From: Lingula anatina | Taxonomy: Eukaryota; Brachiopoda; Lingulata; Lingulida; Lingulidae | Direction of reading: 5' to 3' | NCBI RefSeq assembly: GCF_001039355.2 | Contig: NW_019775680.1 | Span: 21,143 to 85,142, forward strand | Length of the DNA stretch: 64,000 nucleotides | Shown here: piece by piece, positions 35,846 to 47,347 of the stretch | Numbering within the stretch: the first letter of the stretch is position 1 | Layout: every line of letters starts with the position of its first letter | Notes under the pieces: generated by a model | What the model was told of the DNA's origin: nothing | The model's database searches: none | Seen by the model: the letters and a program-made list of their open reading frames with translations, nothing else | Position numbers and translations under genes: made by a program

Positions 35846-36103
35846 CAGTGGCAGATTAAGAGGGTCCTGCCCCCCCCCCCTTCGATTTCTGGTCCCCTCT
35901 TGAAATTAGAATTTTGATTAGCTGTATCTTAGTTCTAAACCGTACCAAATGGCACCGTTCGCCCTCTAAAATACCAAAACTTTTCGGGGCCCTTCACCAG
36001 GTCCCGATTCCCACGCCAACCTGGGGGGGGGGGGGGGGGTCGGCTTCGAACCCGCGGCCCCCCCCCCGGGCCCCCCCTTTAAATAATCCTGGATCCGCCC
36101 CTG
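35846..36103. mobile_element. Short MITE with CAGTGGC...CCGCCCCTG ends and C/G runs
   Basis: Starts CAGTGGCAGATTAAGAGGG and ends TCCTGGATCCGCCCCTG, imperfect inverted termini. The interior has long C and G homopolymers. Such short elements are widespread in animal genomes. Confidence 0.55.
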
Positions 36104-36405
36104 GCTATCCTATGAGTAAAGTAATGATTTCCATATATGGGTAATTTCTTTCTTCTCTGAAATTACTTTCCAGCGATTGAAATTTAAGTGGCTGGTAGGC
36201 CTAAGTTGATCGGTAGGCCTATGCATGTCAGCTATAAAATTTTGGAGAATAAAATTTTTTTGCTTGCTTGTTTTCCATACATTGTTCATGTCGCACACAT
36301 TGTTGATTTACATTCTTTGTCTCAAAGCGTAGATCGTTCATTATAGGCCTACAAGACTATTTTTATAATTCTTTTCTTGGTGGATTCTATTTTGTCCGTT
36401 CTACA

Positions 36406-36838
36406 GTAAGTTAGATGTAGGCTCAGGTGGGAAAACTGCTATACATCTACCTTGTATTTTCTCCAATGTCAGTCTTATTATTGAAATAGCACGAAGTAAG
36501 TTTTGGGTTACAACTTGTGGGCAAACGGTCCATGGAGCGCGTCAGTTTATTAGCACGTGTGCATTTGTCGTATATGTCAAATAAAGGTCAAGTGTAGTGG
36601 CTTTCGCTTTATGCTTTTTGTCTGTTTCCACTACAGACGGACACTTTTCAAGCCGGAAACAAGCAGAAATAAAAATTCAGGTTCTAAAAACAAGAATCAA
36701 TCATAAAATCTTTGCCTGACGGGGAGTGGGGATGTAAGTAAGATGCAGGCTCAGGTGGGAAAAACTGACATATATCTACCCTGTATCTTCTCCAATATCA
36801 GCCTTATTATTGACATAGATCTAACACGAAGTATAAAT
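36406..36838 (+). repeat. Imperfect 100-base direct repeat
   Basis: 36406-36505 and 36734-36838 share AGGCTCAGGTGGGAAAA, ATCTACC.TGTAT.TTCTCCAAT and CTTATTATTGA in the same order. They lie upstream of the pseudokinase start at 37075 and may be duplicated promoter-proximal DNA. Confidence 0.7.
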
Positions 36839-37074
36839 CTTATTTCAACAAAAAACATTGCTTTTGAAGGATACGACGTCATCGTCAATAACGTTACGTC
36901 ATACGAGCTGTCGTCGTTATTAGTGACCTGTCACAATGTTGTCATGGACATTTGCGTCATAGCAGCAGCATAAATCGCAACACATTCAACGAAAAAGGCA
37001 TTTATTTTGTTGAACTGAGATAGTATTTACTTTAAGAAGTTGATCAAACGTACTGGTTAAAACGACACAGAAAA

Positions 37075-40000
37075 ATGCCGCAAGTCGGGGACGACGTAAG
37101 TGATACTCTAAGGCAATAGATACTCATTTCCTCATTTATATCTGGTTATCCAGTATTTTCTTTCACGATTATATTTGATATAAAAATGTCTGTCTCGATC
37201 TTTATTACAGGACCAAGTCCCTCCTTGGCGGAATCCAAATCTAAGCTTTTTTGCTTGGCTGAGAGTACTGTTCTCTTCTACTGTATACACATTACATGTC
37301 TTATTTGTGGGGGCAGTGGAGAGGAAGAGGGCCAGGATAAGAAAAATAAGAAAGATAAGAAAGGTGAGTTAAACTTTTAAAGGCAGGATAAACATAATAT
37401 CACCATTCCATCAATATTCTTTTTATTGTGATATATGAAGGGGGTTTTATTACGAACAATTCGCTACAAACATTCTTTATTTTATATCAACGGTTGTAGC
37501 GAAATGGTCAGAATAGAGAAAATGTGGACACCACTGAGAATGCCCACAATCCCCCCTAGCAACATGACTATAAATGATATATTGTGAAAAGCAGTTATTG
37601 CTTGTGATATATAGACGATTGTCTTATGTAGATGTTTGTTTGTTTAAATTAATTTTCGCCATACAATGTTATTTATGGGCCTACATTACAAACATTTTTG
37701 AACTGCTCTTAATTTTTTCAACTATCTGATGAATTGCACTGTATAAACTCTAGGCAAAGCAAAGAAAGAGAAGAAGAAGAAAAAGGAGAAAGCAGAGGCG
37801 CCGCAGACTGAAAGTGATAAACCGGTAAAAATATATGTCTATGCAGAATAGTATTTATTATTTATCTTTTCATTTACTTATTTATTCATTCCTTATCCTT
37901 TTTTAATTTGTTTATTTTAGTTAACAATTAGCATTTATTTTTTATGATAAAATTGATTTTGTGTAACATCTTTCAAATCATTCTCCTCATTTCTTTTCTT
38001 CAGTCTATTTCGTTCTGTTATGTTTTACTTTTCTTTTTTGTTATCTGTCTTCATTTGATTAGTCTGGTGATAAACACATTGAGGCAAGGAGTCGAGCACT
38101 TGGGCGGTTAAAGCTGAGAAAAAGGAAAGCTAATGGTACGATTTTTATTAAAAACAAAGATCTCCCTTTCTTTCTTTCGTTCTTTCTTGCTTTCTTTTAC
38201 TCTTTCTCTCTCTCTCTCTCCCTCTCTCTCCAATGTATATTTCAAAACTGTCATCTGATCATGATAGATATCCGGTAACCAGTATCATCGTCATCACGCC
38301 TTTTATACATGTTTGTTTCAGCTAGATTTTGTGAAAATGAAGACAAGATACCCACACCATCTTCAGTCCAAAACGCCAAGAAATCGAACAACGCGAAGAA
38401 GGCCAATGGTGAAGAATCGCCAAATGTCGAGGTGGATACCCCTGGTAGGCCTTTTTTCTTAATGGATTTCAAACCATTGTGTTATTACCGACGCCAAGGA
38501 GGCTATGTTTTCACCTTCATTTATCTTTTGGTCTGTCTGTCTGTCTGTCACCACCCTAACTAAAAAGATTTACGGGTGAATTTCGATGAAATTATCAGGA
38601 TAATTCATAAATGGGATAACTGAAAAGCGTTTAGATGTTAGTGTTGATCCATGATTTTAAAGAATAATTCACTATTGTGAAATCGGCCCAGTGACTTTGA
38701 CTTTGTGCAGTGGATGCTCACAATTTATTAGTGTAGTATCCCTGGCGTCGGTCTACACGCTCTGAGTACTTTTCAAGTTATGTTGTGTCTTGTACGAAAA
38801 TTTCGCAAAGGACGTGCTGTAGTAACTCGATAGGAATCATGCAGGGATCTTTGCGAATTCTACCGGACGACCTATAAGATTTCTTACTAGGAAAAATGCC
38901 CTATATTTAGTTTAATTTCCTATAGGATATCCTATATACATGTGTAGGACCCTTTTAGTAATTTTCTTGAGAGACGTGTCGTTATTATCATCGGTCTTGT
39001 ACACAAAGGTTTGCCTGCCACATTGGTTTGGCCGTACTGGTTGTTTAAATTCGGTAGTTAATCCTAAAATGTTCACATAGTAAATGCATGAATAAATTCC
39101 AGCTTCAAGTGACGAGACCACCTCTTTCGTGGCAAAGAAAACTAAGAAATCTAAGCGTCGCTGGAAAATCAAGTTGCAATCGCCCTTGAAGAAGACAAAG
39201 GACAAAAAGGATAAAGCAGCCACTGAAGTTGATCAAGACCCTGAACTTGGTAATGTATGTTAAAATAATCTAACTGTTCGTAAGTCATAGTTGACTGAAT
39301 GATTGATGACACTTCACACTTTTTAAGCTGGGATACCGATCATTTTAATGAGAGCAATATTAATTGCTTTCTTATTTATATTAATATTTAATTAATAAAT
39401 AAGTTAATATTGATTTAATATTTATTCACCTTCAGATAAAGTGAATGATGGCTTCGCTCACAAGAAAACAAAGAAGTTCAAGAAGTGGAGAACTACTTCT
39501 AAGAAATCCAAATCACCAAAGAACGAAGTCACCACTGATGTGGATGAAGAGGGAAATGAAAAGTTTGACGGTAGGTGTCTCTTATCGGTTTGTGAATTTT
39601 TAAGGGGAACGAATTTGTAAAAATGACATTTAATATTAGTATTGATTTACTAATTACAAGAGAAACTGTTAAGAAGTTGGTATTTTTCATTCATGTATCT
39701 ATTTCTATGGATATTAATTATATATATATATTTTTTTACTTTTTCCGCTAAAGGGTCATTCCATCTTTTCAGAGAAAGATGATGATGCCATTGTTCAACT
39801 TCCCAAAAAATCAAGGAAGTTCAAGAGATGGAGAACTGCCTCTAGGAAATCAAAATCACTGAAGGACAATGTCTCGACAGACGGGAAAGACGACGAAATT
39901 GAGCAAGAGTGTAACGGTGAGTTCTCTTATTGATGGACGAATTTCTTAGGGGATTAAACTTGGAAATAAAAGCAAACTTTATGATAATGTTTTGACCAAC

Positions 40001-42765
40001 TTGAATATTGAATGCCTTTCTTGTTGACATTTTACATCTTTTAACCCTATTGTATCTTTGCTGATTCTTGATAGACATATTACTCATCACAAAGACCACA
40101 TTGAAATAATGGCTGTGCATACCGACTAAACATTTTAATATATGCTACATGTAGCTATATCTGCACTCTCATAGTGTATTTAGTATTTTAATACTGACCA
40201 AAGGTAATGACACTCAAAGAAATATGTGATTAAATAATCAGAAAGATAGCAGGAACGCCAATTTGCAATTCTATCTTGAATTTCTTGAAGATACAGAACC
40301 AAGGAAAAGGAAAAAGAAAGGCAAAACTTGGAGGAAAATGTTCCAAAAAAGGAAATACGCCAGTCGGAGCAAGTCTAAGAAATCCAAGAAAAGAAAGGAA
40401 GAATTGGATGAAGAAGGTAGTCTATTAATCTATTTATTGAAATTTGTTAGAATAAGGAGTAAAAATTAAGCATCTTTTGAAGACGTACTCAGAAACTAAT
40501 TTCTCAAATATGTCATGTATTTAATAATTTTTTTAGTATTGTCCTTGTGCCTGCGCTTAATGCTTATAATTTATGACACCACAGTTGTGTTTTTCTTTTG
40601 CTTTAGCTGCATCAGACGAAGACTCAAAGGGCTCACCAGATACAAATCAGAAACAGACCAAGATCTCTAAGAAAGCGAAGAAGACATCGAAGAAGGCATC
40701 CAAGAGGTCATCTAAGAAATATTCCTGGAAATCCAAGAAATCAATGACTGAAAAGAAGGAGATCTCAAAACTAGACGATGGAGGTAATGCTGGGTGGTGT
40801 TGGTTGTTGTTGTTGGTGGTGGGGGTGTGGGGGGGGGGGTTAAATAACCTTGTCTAGATTTTTTATCTCGATATATTTATATGTTCACTTAAACATGAAA
40901 TTTTAATTGCACAGTTTTGCAAATTGTTGGGATTTATTGTTTACGCAAACTTAACTGCCATTTAGAATTCATTACCACTTTCATGTCGATGAGTTTGTGA
41001 AGTATTTATTTCATTCTCTTAAATTAATGCAGCCGATGGCACAAGTTCTACTACAAAGAAGAAAAAGAAACCAAAATCATGGAAAAAGATGTTCAAGCGC
41101 ACCAAAAAAGATCAAGAAAGGGGTCCTGAAAGATGACCAAATGGACTTGGAAGGTACGTACTGACTTGATGGTATAGTTAAAATGCACATAATTTGTATG
41201 TTCTCGTGTAACCGCATCATGTTTTTATCATTTATAGCGCTCTCAGATTCCATTCCTCCTAAATGAATTTTCAATTGTTCCTGCAGATGCTACAATAGTT
41301 GAGGTTTTTGAGGGACAAGAAGACGAAAGCAATGCCTCACATGAGGATTTCCTTGTTGTGGACATTGAGGAAAGCGAAAGCGATGATGATCAAGATGAAC
41401 CACAAGGTAATCCAAACTACCTGTATATTTGGGCTATTCCTGGTGCCATCTAGAAGAAAAATGTAAATCCAAGGCCTGTATTTCGTCTCCGTAGTAAACG
41501 AATGGTTTTGGCGGTTGTTTTAATATTATTATTTATTCATTTTAGTGTGGCCTTGTGTGTCTCAGGAACTGGAAGATAAGATCAGACATGTCGACAGCGG
41601 CATTCAAAAACCTTGCAGCTTCAAGGTGAAACTTCCCAAGTTCCCCCGTGTTTTCTACGCCCCTTGGATAGTGTTCCGTAGAAATCTTAGAGGCATCACA
41701 AGTCTTGGTCTCCCGGCTGCTGGAAATAGTGGTCACATCGCCGAAGAGTGGCACGGAGATGTCGCCAAATCTATCGTTGTCAAGTTTTTCCGTTCGGTGT
41801 ATTCCTTCGATACCATCGCTAATTGGCTGCGATTTGCCCAAGTTCTTGGAGACGCTGGTGTTGCCCCAAAATTTGAAGGACTGTTTGACGTCCATGATCT
41901 GAAAGACTTTCCGACTAAATTTAAACGTACAACATGTTGTATTCAGCGACGCTGGGAAGATCCATATAAGCAGTACCATATGGTCGGCATGGTCACTGAA
42001 TTCATCAAAGTTGGAGGTGAAGATATAAGGTTCGCTGATACTGTCTGTTTCTCAGACTACCTCAGAAATTACATGGATCGAATCAATAGGGAGCCATACA
42101 AATACATGTACAAATTCCAGTACAAGCCACTCAACAAAACGGAGAAATATCACTTCATGCGTCTCATCACACGCATTGCAGAAAAGCTGGCCAAAATGCA
42201 ACAGATGGGTTTTGTACACAACTACCTGAATGGACGTCACATTTGTTTGCAGTCCATTAGTGACGATCAGGAAATGATGGAGCCTTATATCTGCAACTTT
42301 AGTCGCACCAGAAAGATAGACAGCGTCAATCCGTACACCATTCACCGCCAGCGAGACCCACTATCCCAAGCCGCCTACAAGGGACTTTTAGGAGGCTTTG
42401 CTCCAGAGGTACGCCAAGGAGTTGATTCCACCCAGGCTAGCGACGTCTACAGCTTCGGGTGCACGATAAGCCCCCTGAAAGTAGTCCTCGGCATCGAAGC
42501 TCTTGTCAATACCTGCCTGAGAGAAGACCCGCGCGGGCGTCCAAAAATGCCTCTCTTGGCACAGGTGCTCAGAAACAAAACCACCATTATGGAGAAGAAT
42601 CTCGGTTTCCCAATTACTGCTGATATCGATGCTCATCGTTCAAAGGTTTCCGTGAGCACTACACCTGATGTCCACAGGTACTCCTCGAGACTTACCCGGC
42701 GACAAGAGGGTTTTCTGGACGGTCTCCAATCCAGCGGCGCTATTGCAATTGGGAACATTAAGTAG
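37075..42765 (+). CDS. Lysine-rich protein with C-terminal pseudokinase domain
   Basis: Exons: 37075-37095, 37324-37363, 37754-37824, 38063-38135, 38322-38444, 39103-39249, 39436-39570, 39773-39916, 40291-40416, 40607-40783, 41033-41153, 41287-41406, 41546-42765. Phases agree throughout except one extra base in 41033-41153. The N-terminal half is a low-complexity basic region with acidic patches (KKNKKDKKG; KKSKSPK; SESDDDQDEPQ), suggestive of a nuclear or nucleic-acid-binding region. The last exon (406 codons) has a kinase fold: VVKFF as the ATP-lysine strand, HNYLNGRHICLQ in place of HRDLKxxNIxL, CNFS in place of DFG, FAPEV for APE, and SDVYSFG. Both catalytic aspartates are absent, so it should not phosphorylate; a scaffold or allosteric role is inference. 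The acceptor at 37324 was chosen because the one at 37211 breaks the phase. I know no named family with this layout. Confidence 0.8.
39103..41153 (+). CDS. Tandem-duplicated lysine-rich exons of the pseudokinase gene
   Basis: Six consecutive exons, all phase 1-1, share one plan: an acidic lead-in, a core such as KKTKKFKKWRTTSKKSKSPK (39436-39570) or PKKSRKFKRWRTASRKSKSL (39773-39916), then an acidic tail ending D-x-x-G at the splice. Others vary it (KKSKRRWKIKL; KGKTWRKMFQKRK; KKYSWKSKKS; KSWKKMFKRTK). A tryptophan set in a basic run is the constant feature. This is internal exon duplication with divergence. Confidence 0.8.
41546..42765 (+). CDS. Pseudokinase-domain exon
   Basis: Single 1220-base exon. 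Within it the invariant lysine is about residue 80, the H-N-Y motif about 225-227, N-F-S about 251-253, A-P-E about 286-288 and the aspartate of D-V-Y-S-F-G about 300. The glycine loop is degenerate (PAAGNSGHI). The segment after DVYSFG is shorter than usual before CLREDPRGRPKM, so the region around helix G is trimmed. Intron-free coding of the whole domain suggests ancestry by retroposition or intron loss. Confidence 0.85.
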
Positions 42766-43311
42766 AAACAATACTGAGACCTGAACAGAACATTGCACCA
42801 TTTTGATTATTGTTTGTTTTAGATATTTTGAGATGCATAAACTCTGGAATATGTTTACTGATGTATTTTGAAACTAAGATCAACTCACAATATCTATACA
42901 TTGTTTACATGCTTTTTGCTTACATTAAAGCGGGACACTTATTTACCATCATCTTTATTTGACGGTGCTTATAAATTACCAGTGTCCCTTTTGAAAAACA
43001 TGTTGCATTACTCCCATTTATTCAAAACATGTTGCATTTTTTATCTTGAAACATGGCGTTGACCGATAGATGTGCAATTATTGTAAATAATTATTCTTGT
43101 AAATAACTACCTTGTATATATTGGTTCTTGGAATGCACTGTGAAATTGACGTTTTATTTTAGTCTTTTTCTATAAGTATAAAAGTCAAAGGCGCCTTAAT
43201 CTTCACAACCCTCTTTAATTCACATTATACCCACACCGCTGTGAAAATACAAACGTTCATAGAAGATGTTACTGGCACTTCTGTGATACATGTATGTCTG
43301 TGAACAGATGA

Positions 43312-43317
43312 AATAAA
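43312..43317 (+). terminator. Polyadenylation signal of the pseudokinase gene
   Basis: AATAAA about 550 bases after the stop codon; the first good signal in the 3' region. Confidence 0.45.
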
Positions 43318-43329
43318 AGAATCTCTCGA

Positions 43330-45489
43330 ACCATGTTATCTAAGAACTTCATTTCTTGTTCAGAATCTGAATCATTTTGAGAATAAAGGGATAAAAGAAA
43401 TATGCAGGAAATCGTAAAATTAACTAACCACGGAATTGGTGAATTAATCCACAGCGCAAGTAGCGTTTTTGAGCCTTAACAACTTACTTCAACCAAGTAA
43501 ACGCCAGCATTGATTTTTAGCTAACATCTTGTAGCTAAAGCAGTAATAAACAAAGCAAATACATGTATGCCCTTGACATCATTCTTTCATTTATTGTTTT
43601 TTAAACAACATTAGTAATTTACATATAACAATTTTGCCTAGGAAAACTACATTTTTTCTTAGAAGATTTCAGAATCTATACTATTTACATGCATGTTTAA
43701 TTAAAAAGGAGAAAGTGGTTCTTTTACTTTGTTCTTTTTGTCAGGTTTCAAAGGAAGGATAGCTATGTATATGCTGAAAATTAAAGGATCATTTTAAAAC
43801 ACACAATGACTAAGAATCACAAGAAGACCACATTTTTCAATATTGAGAAACAGAGTTTTGGAATACAACTCAAAGTTAAATTAACTTGAAATACAGACCC
43901 CAGGTCACAGATCATAAATATTGCACATAAAGAGTATATACGAAATTCCAAGGCTGATAAAGACAGACAAAAAACACTTTTTGTACACGAAATTCTAAGG
44001 AAACCTTTATCAAGTGAGAGATCAGGCAACATATCCGAATACAATAACATGCTTACTTTGGGGACTAATGAAAGCAATGAGTAAATACTTAAAATAGCTT
44101 TTTTTCTAGACAATGTATAGATATTACAAAAAACATTTTTTGCACAAACCACCTATTTATAACACTTAAACCCCACACATATGTATTACATAAAGAGGAA
44201 GCATGTTTTTTGAGTAAGTTTTTCTTTGCATGATTTTGTCAAATAATTCGGACTACCTTCCTATTTTCAATAACAATAATAATAATAATAGTAATAATGT
44301 TTTGGAAGATCCTATTTTTTTGTGACTGCTTAACCTAACAGGAGATCAATTTTCTGCCGGCTGCTGGAAACAGTGGCCACATCGCCGAAGAGTGGCACGG
44401 AGATGTCGCCAAATCTATCGTTGTCAAGTTTTTCCGTTCGGTATATTCCTTCGATACCATGCTTTTATTCAAAAATGCATTATTAAATTTAATTAAAGCA
44501 AATGTGATATAATATGGAAGACAATAACATACTAAAAGATCCCTTTAATAAATTAATTACAGTACCATTAACTTTTCCAAAATCATTTTATAAAATATCA
44601 CAAAAAAGTGTTCAATGCCCAATGTTGTTATAGAATAATTTAGTTACTGTTAGCATCTCTTTCACATTACTGTCATCTAAATGATTACATACATTCATAG
44701 CAAATGTCATATGTATTAACAAGAATGCTTTACCATGTAAAGCAATGATAATTCAATATTTCTTAATGTTCTTCAAAGTCTAAAAGATCATTCCTGTCTA
44801 ATAACAGGTGAACATATATGATATGTAGCAGTCACTGTTTTTCTAATCTTGCGGAATAAACAGAATCCATTGTGAAGGTTGTATTGTACTTTAAGATAAA
44901 ATATGGCATGGTTAATAAATACAGAATGGAAAACAAATAATAGGGCCAATATTTCATTTATCCAGATCTGGTCAAAAGAAAGAAAAAAACAAAAACCAAA
45001 AAAAAAAAAAACAAAAAAACAAAAACAAAAAAAAAGTCAGTTCCCTAGCTTAGCTGACTAGGATTTCCATGAGAGTACTGTTATACTGCTCCTGATAGAG
45101 TAAGATGTGCCCATGTGACCAAGTAACCTTGGTAATTAAGTTCTAAGCCAGGGATCCTGACTTAAGTTTTTTATTTGTGAAACTGGGGCCTGATTGACTT
45201 GGGTCAGAGTATGCTAAAACTTCTAGCTTAAAGTTTTGACCAAAGTTTGGTCCTCATTCTATTGTGAAACAATTCCCTGGTCTCACAACCTTAACTGCCA
45301 AACCTGTATAAAGCTTAGGATTTATCATACAACTGAAAGATCTTTCTGAACCATTTATTGTTCCTGAGTCAGTCACCATATGGAGTTATTGTGGTCCCCA
45401 TAACAACATATGAATAGAGATTAGTGGTATTTAGTGTTTGATTAGTAATTGATATGAGATCAGCAGAACTGTTTCAGCCGAATGGTAAA
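43330..45489. other. AT-rich DNA, no gene apart from an exon-fragment copy
   Basis: No supported exon except the duplicated kinase fragment (44357-44460). The minus-strand 111-codon frame at 43817-44152 lacks any motif and is probably chance in AT-rich DNA. Confidence 0.45.
44357..44460 (+). pseudogene. 104-base duplicate of the pseudokinase exon
   Basis: Same strand as, and near-identical to, 41713-41816, with three substitutions, all at silent third positions (AAT/AAC, GGT/GGC, GTG/GTA). Sequence on either side does not match the gene, so it is an isolated fragment 2.6 kb downstream of its parent. Confidence 0.8.
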
Positions 45490-45710
45490 GCCCCCTTTAC
45501 ACTGGACGGCGTCCTTTCTGCGTCCAGCAGCACAGCCCCATTTGAGAGTTAAAAAATTATAATACGTTACGTGCCGACAACTGGCCGATCATTGAGCATT
45601 CAATCTGATACCAAATCAATGCTTGTGCCTCCTTATTAAGACCACAGCGATGCCAAATTTCATGGTCGCAGAAAGGACGCAGAAAGGACGCCGTCCAGTG
45701 TAAAGGGGGT
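45490..45710. mobile_element. MITE with CCCCCTTTACACTGGACG termini
   Basis: Terminal inverted repeats of about 33 bases: CCCCCTTTACACTGGACGGC with CGTCCTTTCTGCGTCC on the left, and the exact reverse complement on the right. About 220 bases in total, with TAA just outside each end, fitting a Harbinger-type target. Confidence 0.8.
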
Positions 45711-46352
45711 ATAAGGAAAGTAACACATGGAACTGTTACTGTTTTTAAAGTGGATAACATGAGCACAGTTGCAATACTGTTCAAGTCTCAAATGACTCAG
45801 ATCTATTGCCCATCATATCAAGATACTAGTGATAGAATAACAGATGATAAAAGGGAATTAATAGCTTAAAATGTACAACATTGACAAAAATGTGACACCC
45901 TTGTATAAGACCTGTATTTTGTAATATTGCTATATAATGCCAAATGGGCACTAGAAAAAATTAGCTAAAAAATGGAAGACAAGGATTTCCAATGAAAAAA
46001 TTACGTGAGTTTGTGATCAAGGTAAAACAATAGAACTGCGTCATCTAGTTAATAATTCCACATTCACATTATCATGTCCTTGTCATGAAGAGGTATAGAG
46101 CAGTCAATTCAAAAATATGATTCAATTAAAGCATCACATTTTGTACCATCAAAAATATATTGTATATATTCTGTTGTAAAAATGGGGGAAAAATAAGTAT
46201 TTGGATGCAGTGATTCAGACTTATCAAAAAAAAATTCTCATGTCGAATTTGAGACAAATTACATATTATCATTTTAAAAAACACCTTGTCAATAACAAAA
46301 TCACATCTGAGCTTTTGTTGTTCCATTAAAATGGATAATTGTGACCCCCATT

Positions 46353-46605
46353 AACACACACACAGTAAGTATTTACATATCTATATATATATAAATATTA
46401 ATATCAAGTACCTGTTTCAAGGAAGACAAGAACCACATATAACAACACACACACAGGAAGTTCTTATATATCTATATATAAATATTAAAATTAAGTACTT
46501 GTTCTAAGGAAGGCAAGAACCACAATCAACAACACACACACACAGAAAGTCTTTATATAACTGCATATAAATATTAATTACTTGTTCCAAAGAAGACAGA
46601 AACTG
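46353..46605. repeat. Three tandem copies of an 88-base unit
   Basis: Starts near 46353, 46443 and 46530. Each unit has AACACACACACA, then TATATAAATATTAA, then A.GTAC.TGTT and AAGAC/AAGGCAAGAA. Confidence 0.75.
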
Positions 46606-46701
46606 GTGGAAGTTAAGGAACCATAATCTCAATCACAACGTGGTTCTTTACTGTGATCTCATTTGGATGAAGACAAAATACATCTGCGTGCCCTTGCCCA
46701 G

Positions 46702-46783
46702 CTAGGTTTCTGCTTGTTCAGGTGACGGTATGACAATACTTGGAAGCTCTGCTTGGACAACTTTTTCTAAAACTTTCAGCCAC
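46702..46783 (-). CDS. Terminal exon, possible end of a PH domain
   Basis: Acceptor TTTTTTTTTCAG, then 26 residues (WLKVLEKVVQAELPS, then IVIPSPEQAET) and a stop. A tryptophan-led amphipathic helix followed by a short polar tail is how PH domains often end, so it could close the FGD-type gene starting at 63.7 kb on the same strand (second PH domain). It needs an upstream exon in phase 2; none is visible before the lone N at 46986. Identity uncertain. Confidence 0.4.
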
Positions 46784-46985
46784 CTGAAAAAAAAATGGTA
46801 AAGTGAAATGTTTGAACAATAAGGCAATGAATTGTTAAAATCATAGAAAAATGTTGAAGATTTCAAAACCACTTTCTTTTCAATCTTGCATAAAGATCAA
46901 TCTCATTTACATAGCAGTGTTTTTAAAACATATAAACAATTTTAAAGATAAGAAGTTGTGAATTTTAGTTTTTTAGTTAAATCAG

Positions 46986-46986
46986 N
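46986..46986. other. Lone N, probable contig junction
   Basis: Single ambiguous base between AT-rich intronic-looking sequence and the start of the tail-encoding gene. Other lone Ns here mark joins. Confidence 0.6.
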
Positions 46987-47202
46987 CCCCGAGGTAAGTA
47001 CCACGTGACCCAACGTGGCTGACTACGTCATACCTCGTGACCACAACATGACAGACCATTGTCATCTCCGTGTTTCACTAAGGACAGATCTTATATTATT
47101 TTACAAAATGCGGAGATTTGTAATTGTTCGCCTGCAGCTTAAATGTGCCGCATGTCGATGAAATAGTTTAGAATTTGCCTAGATGTTTTGACAACCCTAC
47201 AG

Positions 47203-47297
47203 ATGGTGTGCCGGTAAGTGTCACAAGAATTGCCTTAAATAACTAGAGGAACCCCAAAAAAAGTATTATACAAGACAATTTTTTAAATAAAATAACC

Positions 47298-47347
<50 letters not shown>

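Noticed and set aside
37211-37323. Upstream extension of pseudokinase exon 2 from acceptor TTTATTACAG, encoding a hydrophobic, membrane-like stretch
   Set aside because: That acceptor puts the following exons in a frame that stops at 38063-38135. The acceptor at 37324 keeps the frame open to the end of the gene.
41542-41979. 145-codon minus-strand frame opposite the kinase exon
   Set aside because: Antisense shadow of a real coding exon whose sense strand has kinase motifs.
43817-44152. 111-codon minus-strand open frame
   Set aside because: AT-rich, Leu/Ser/Ile-biased translation without motif or splice context.
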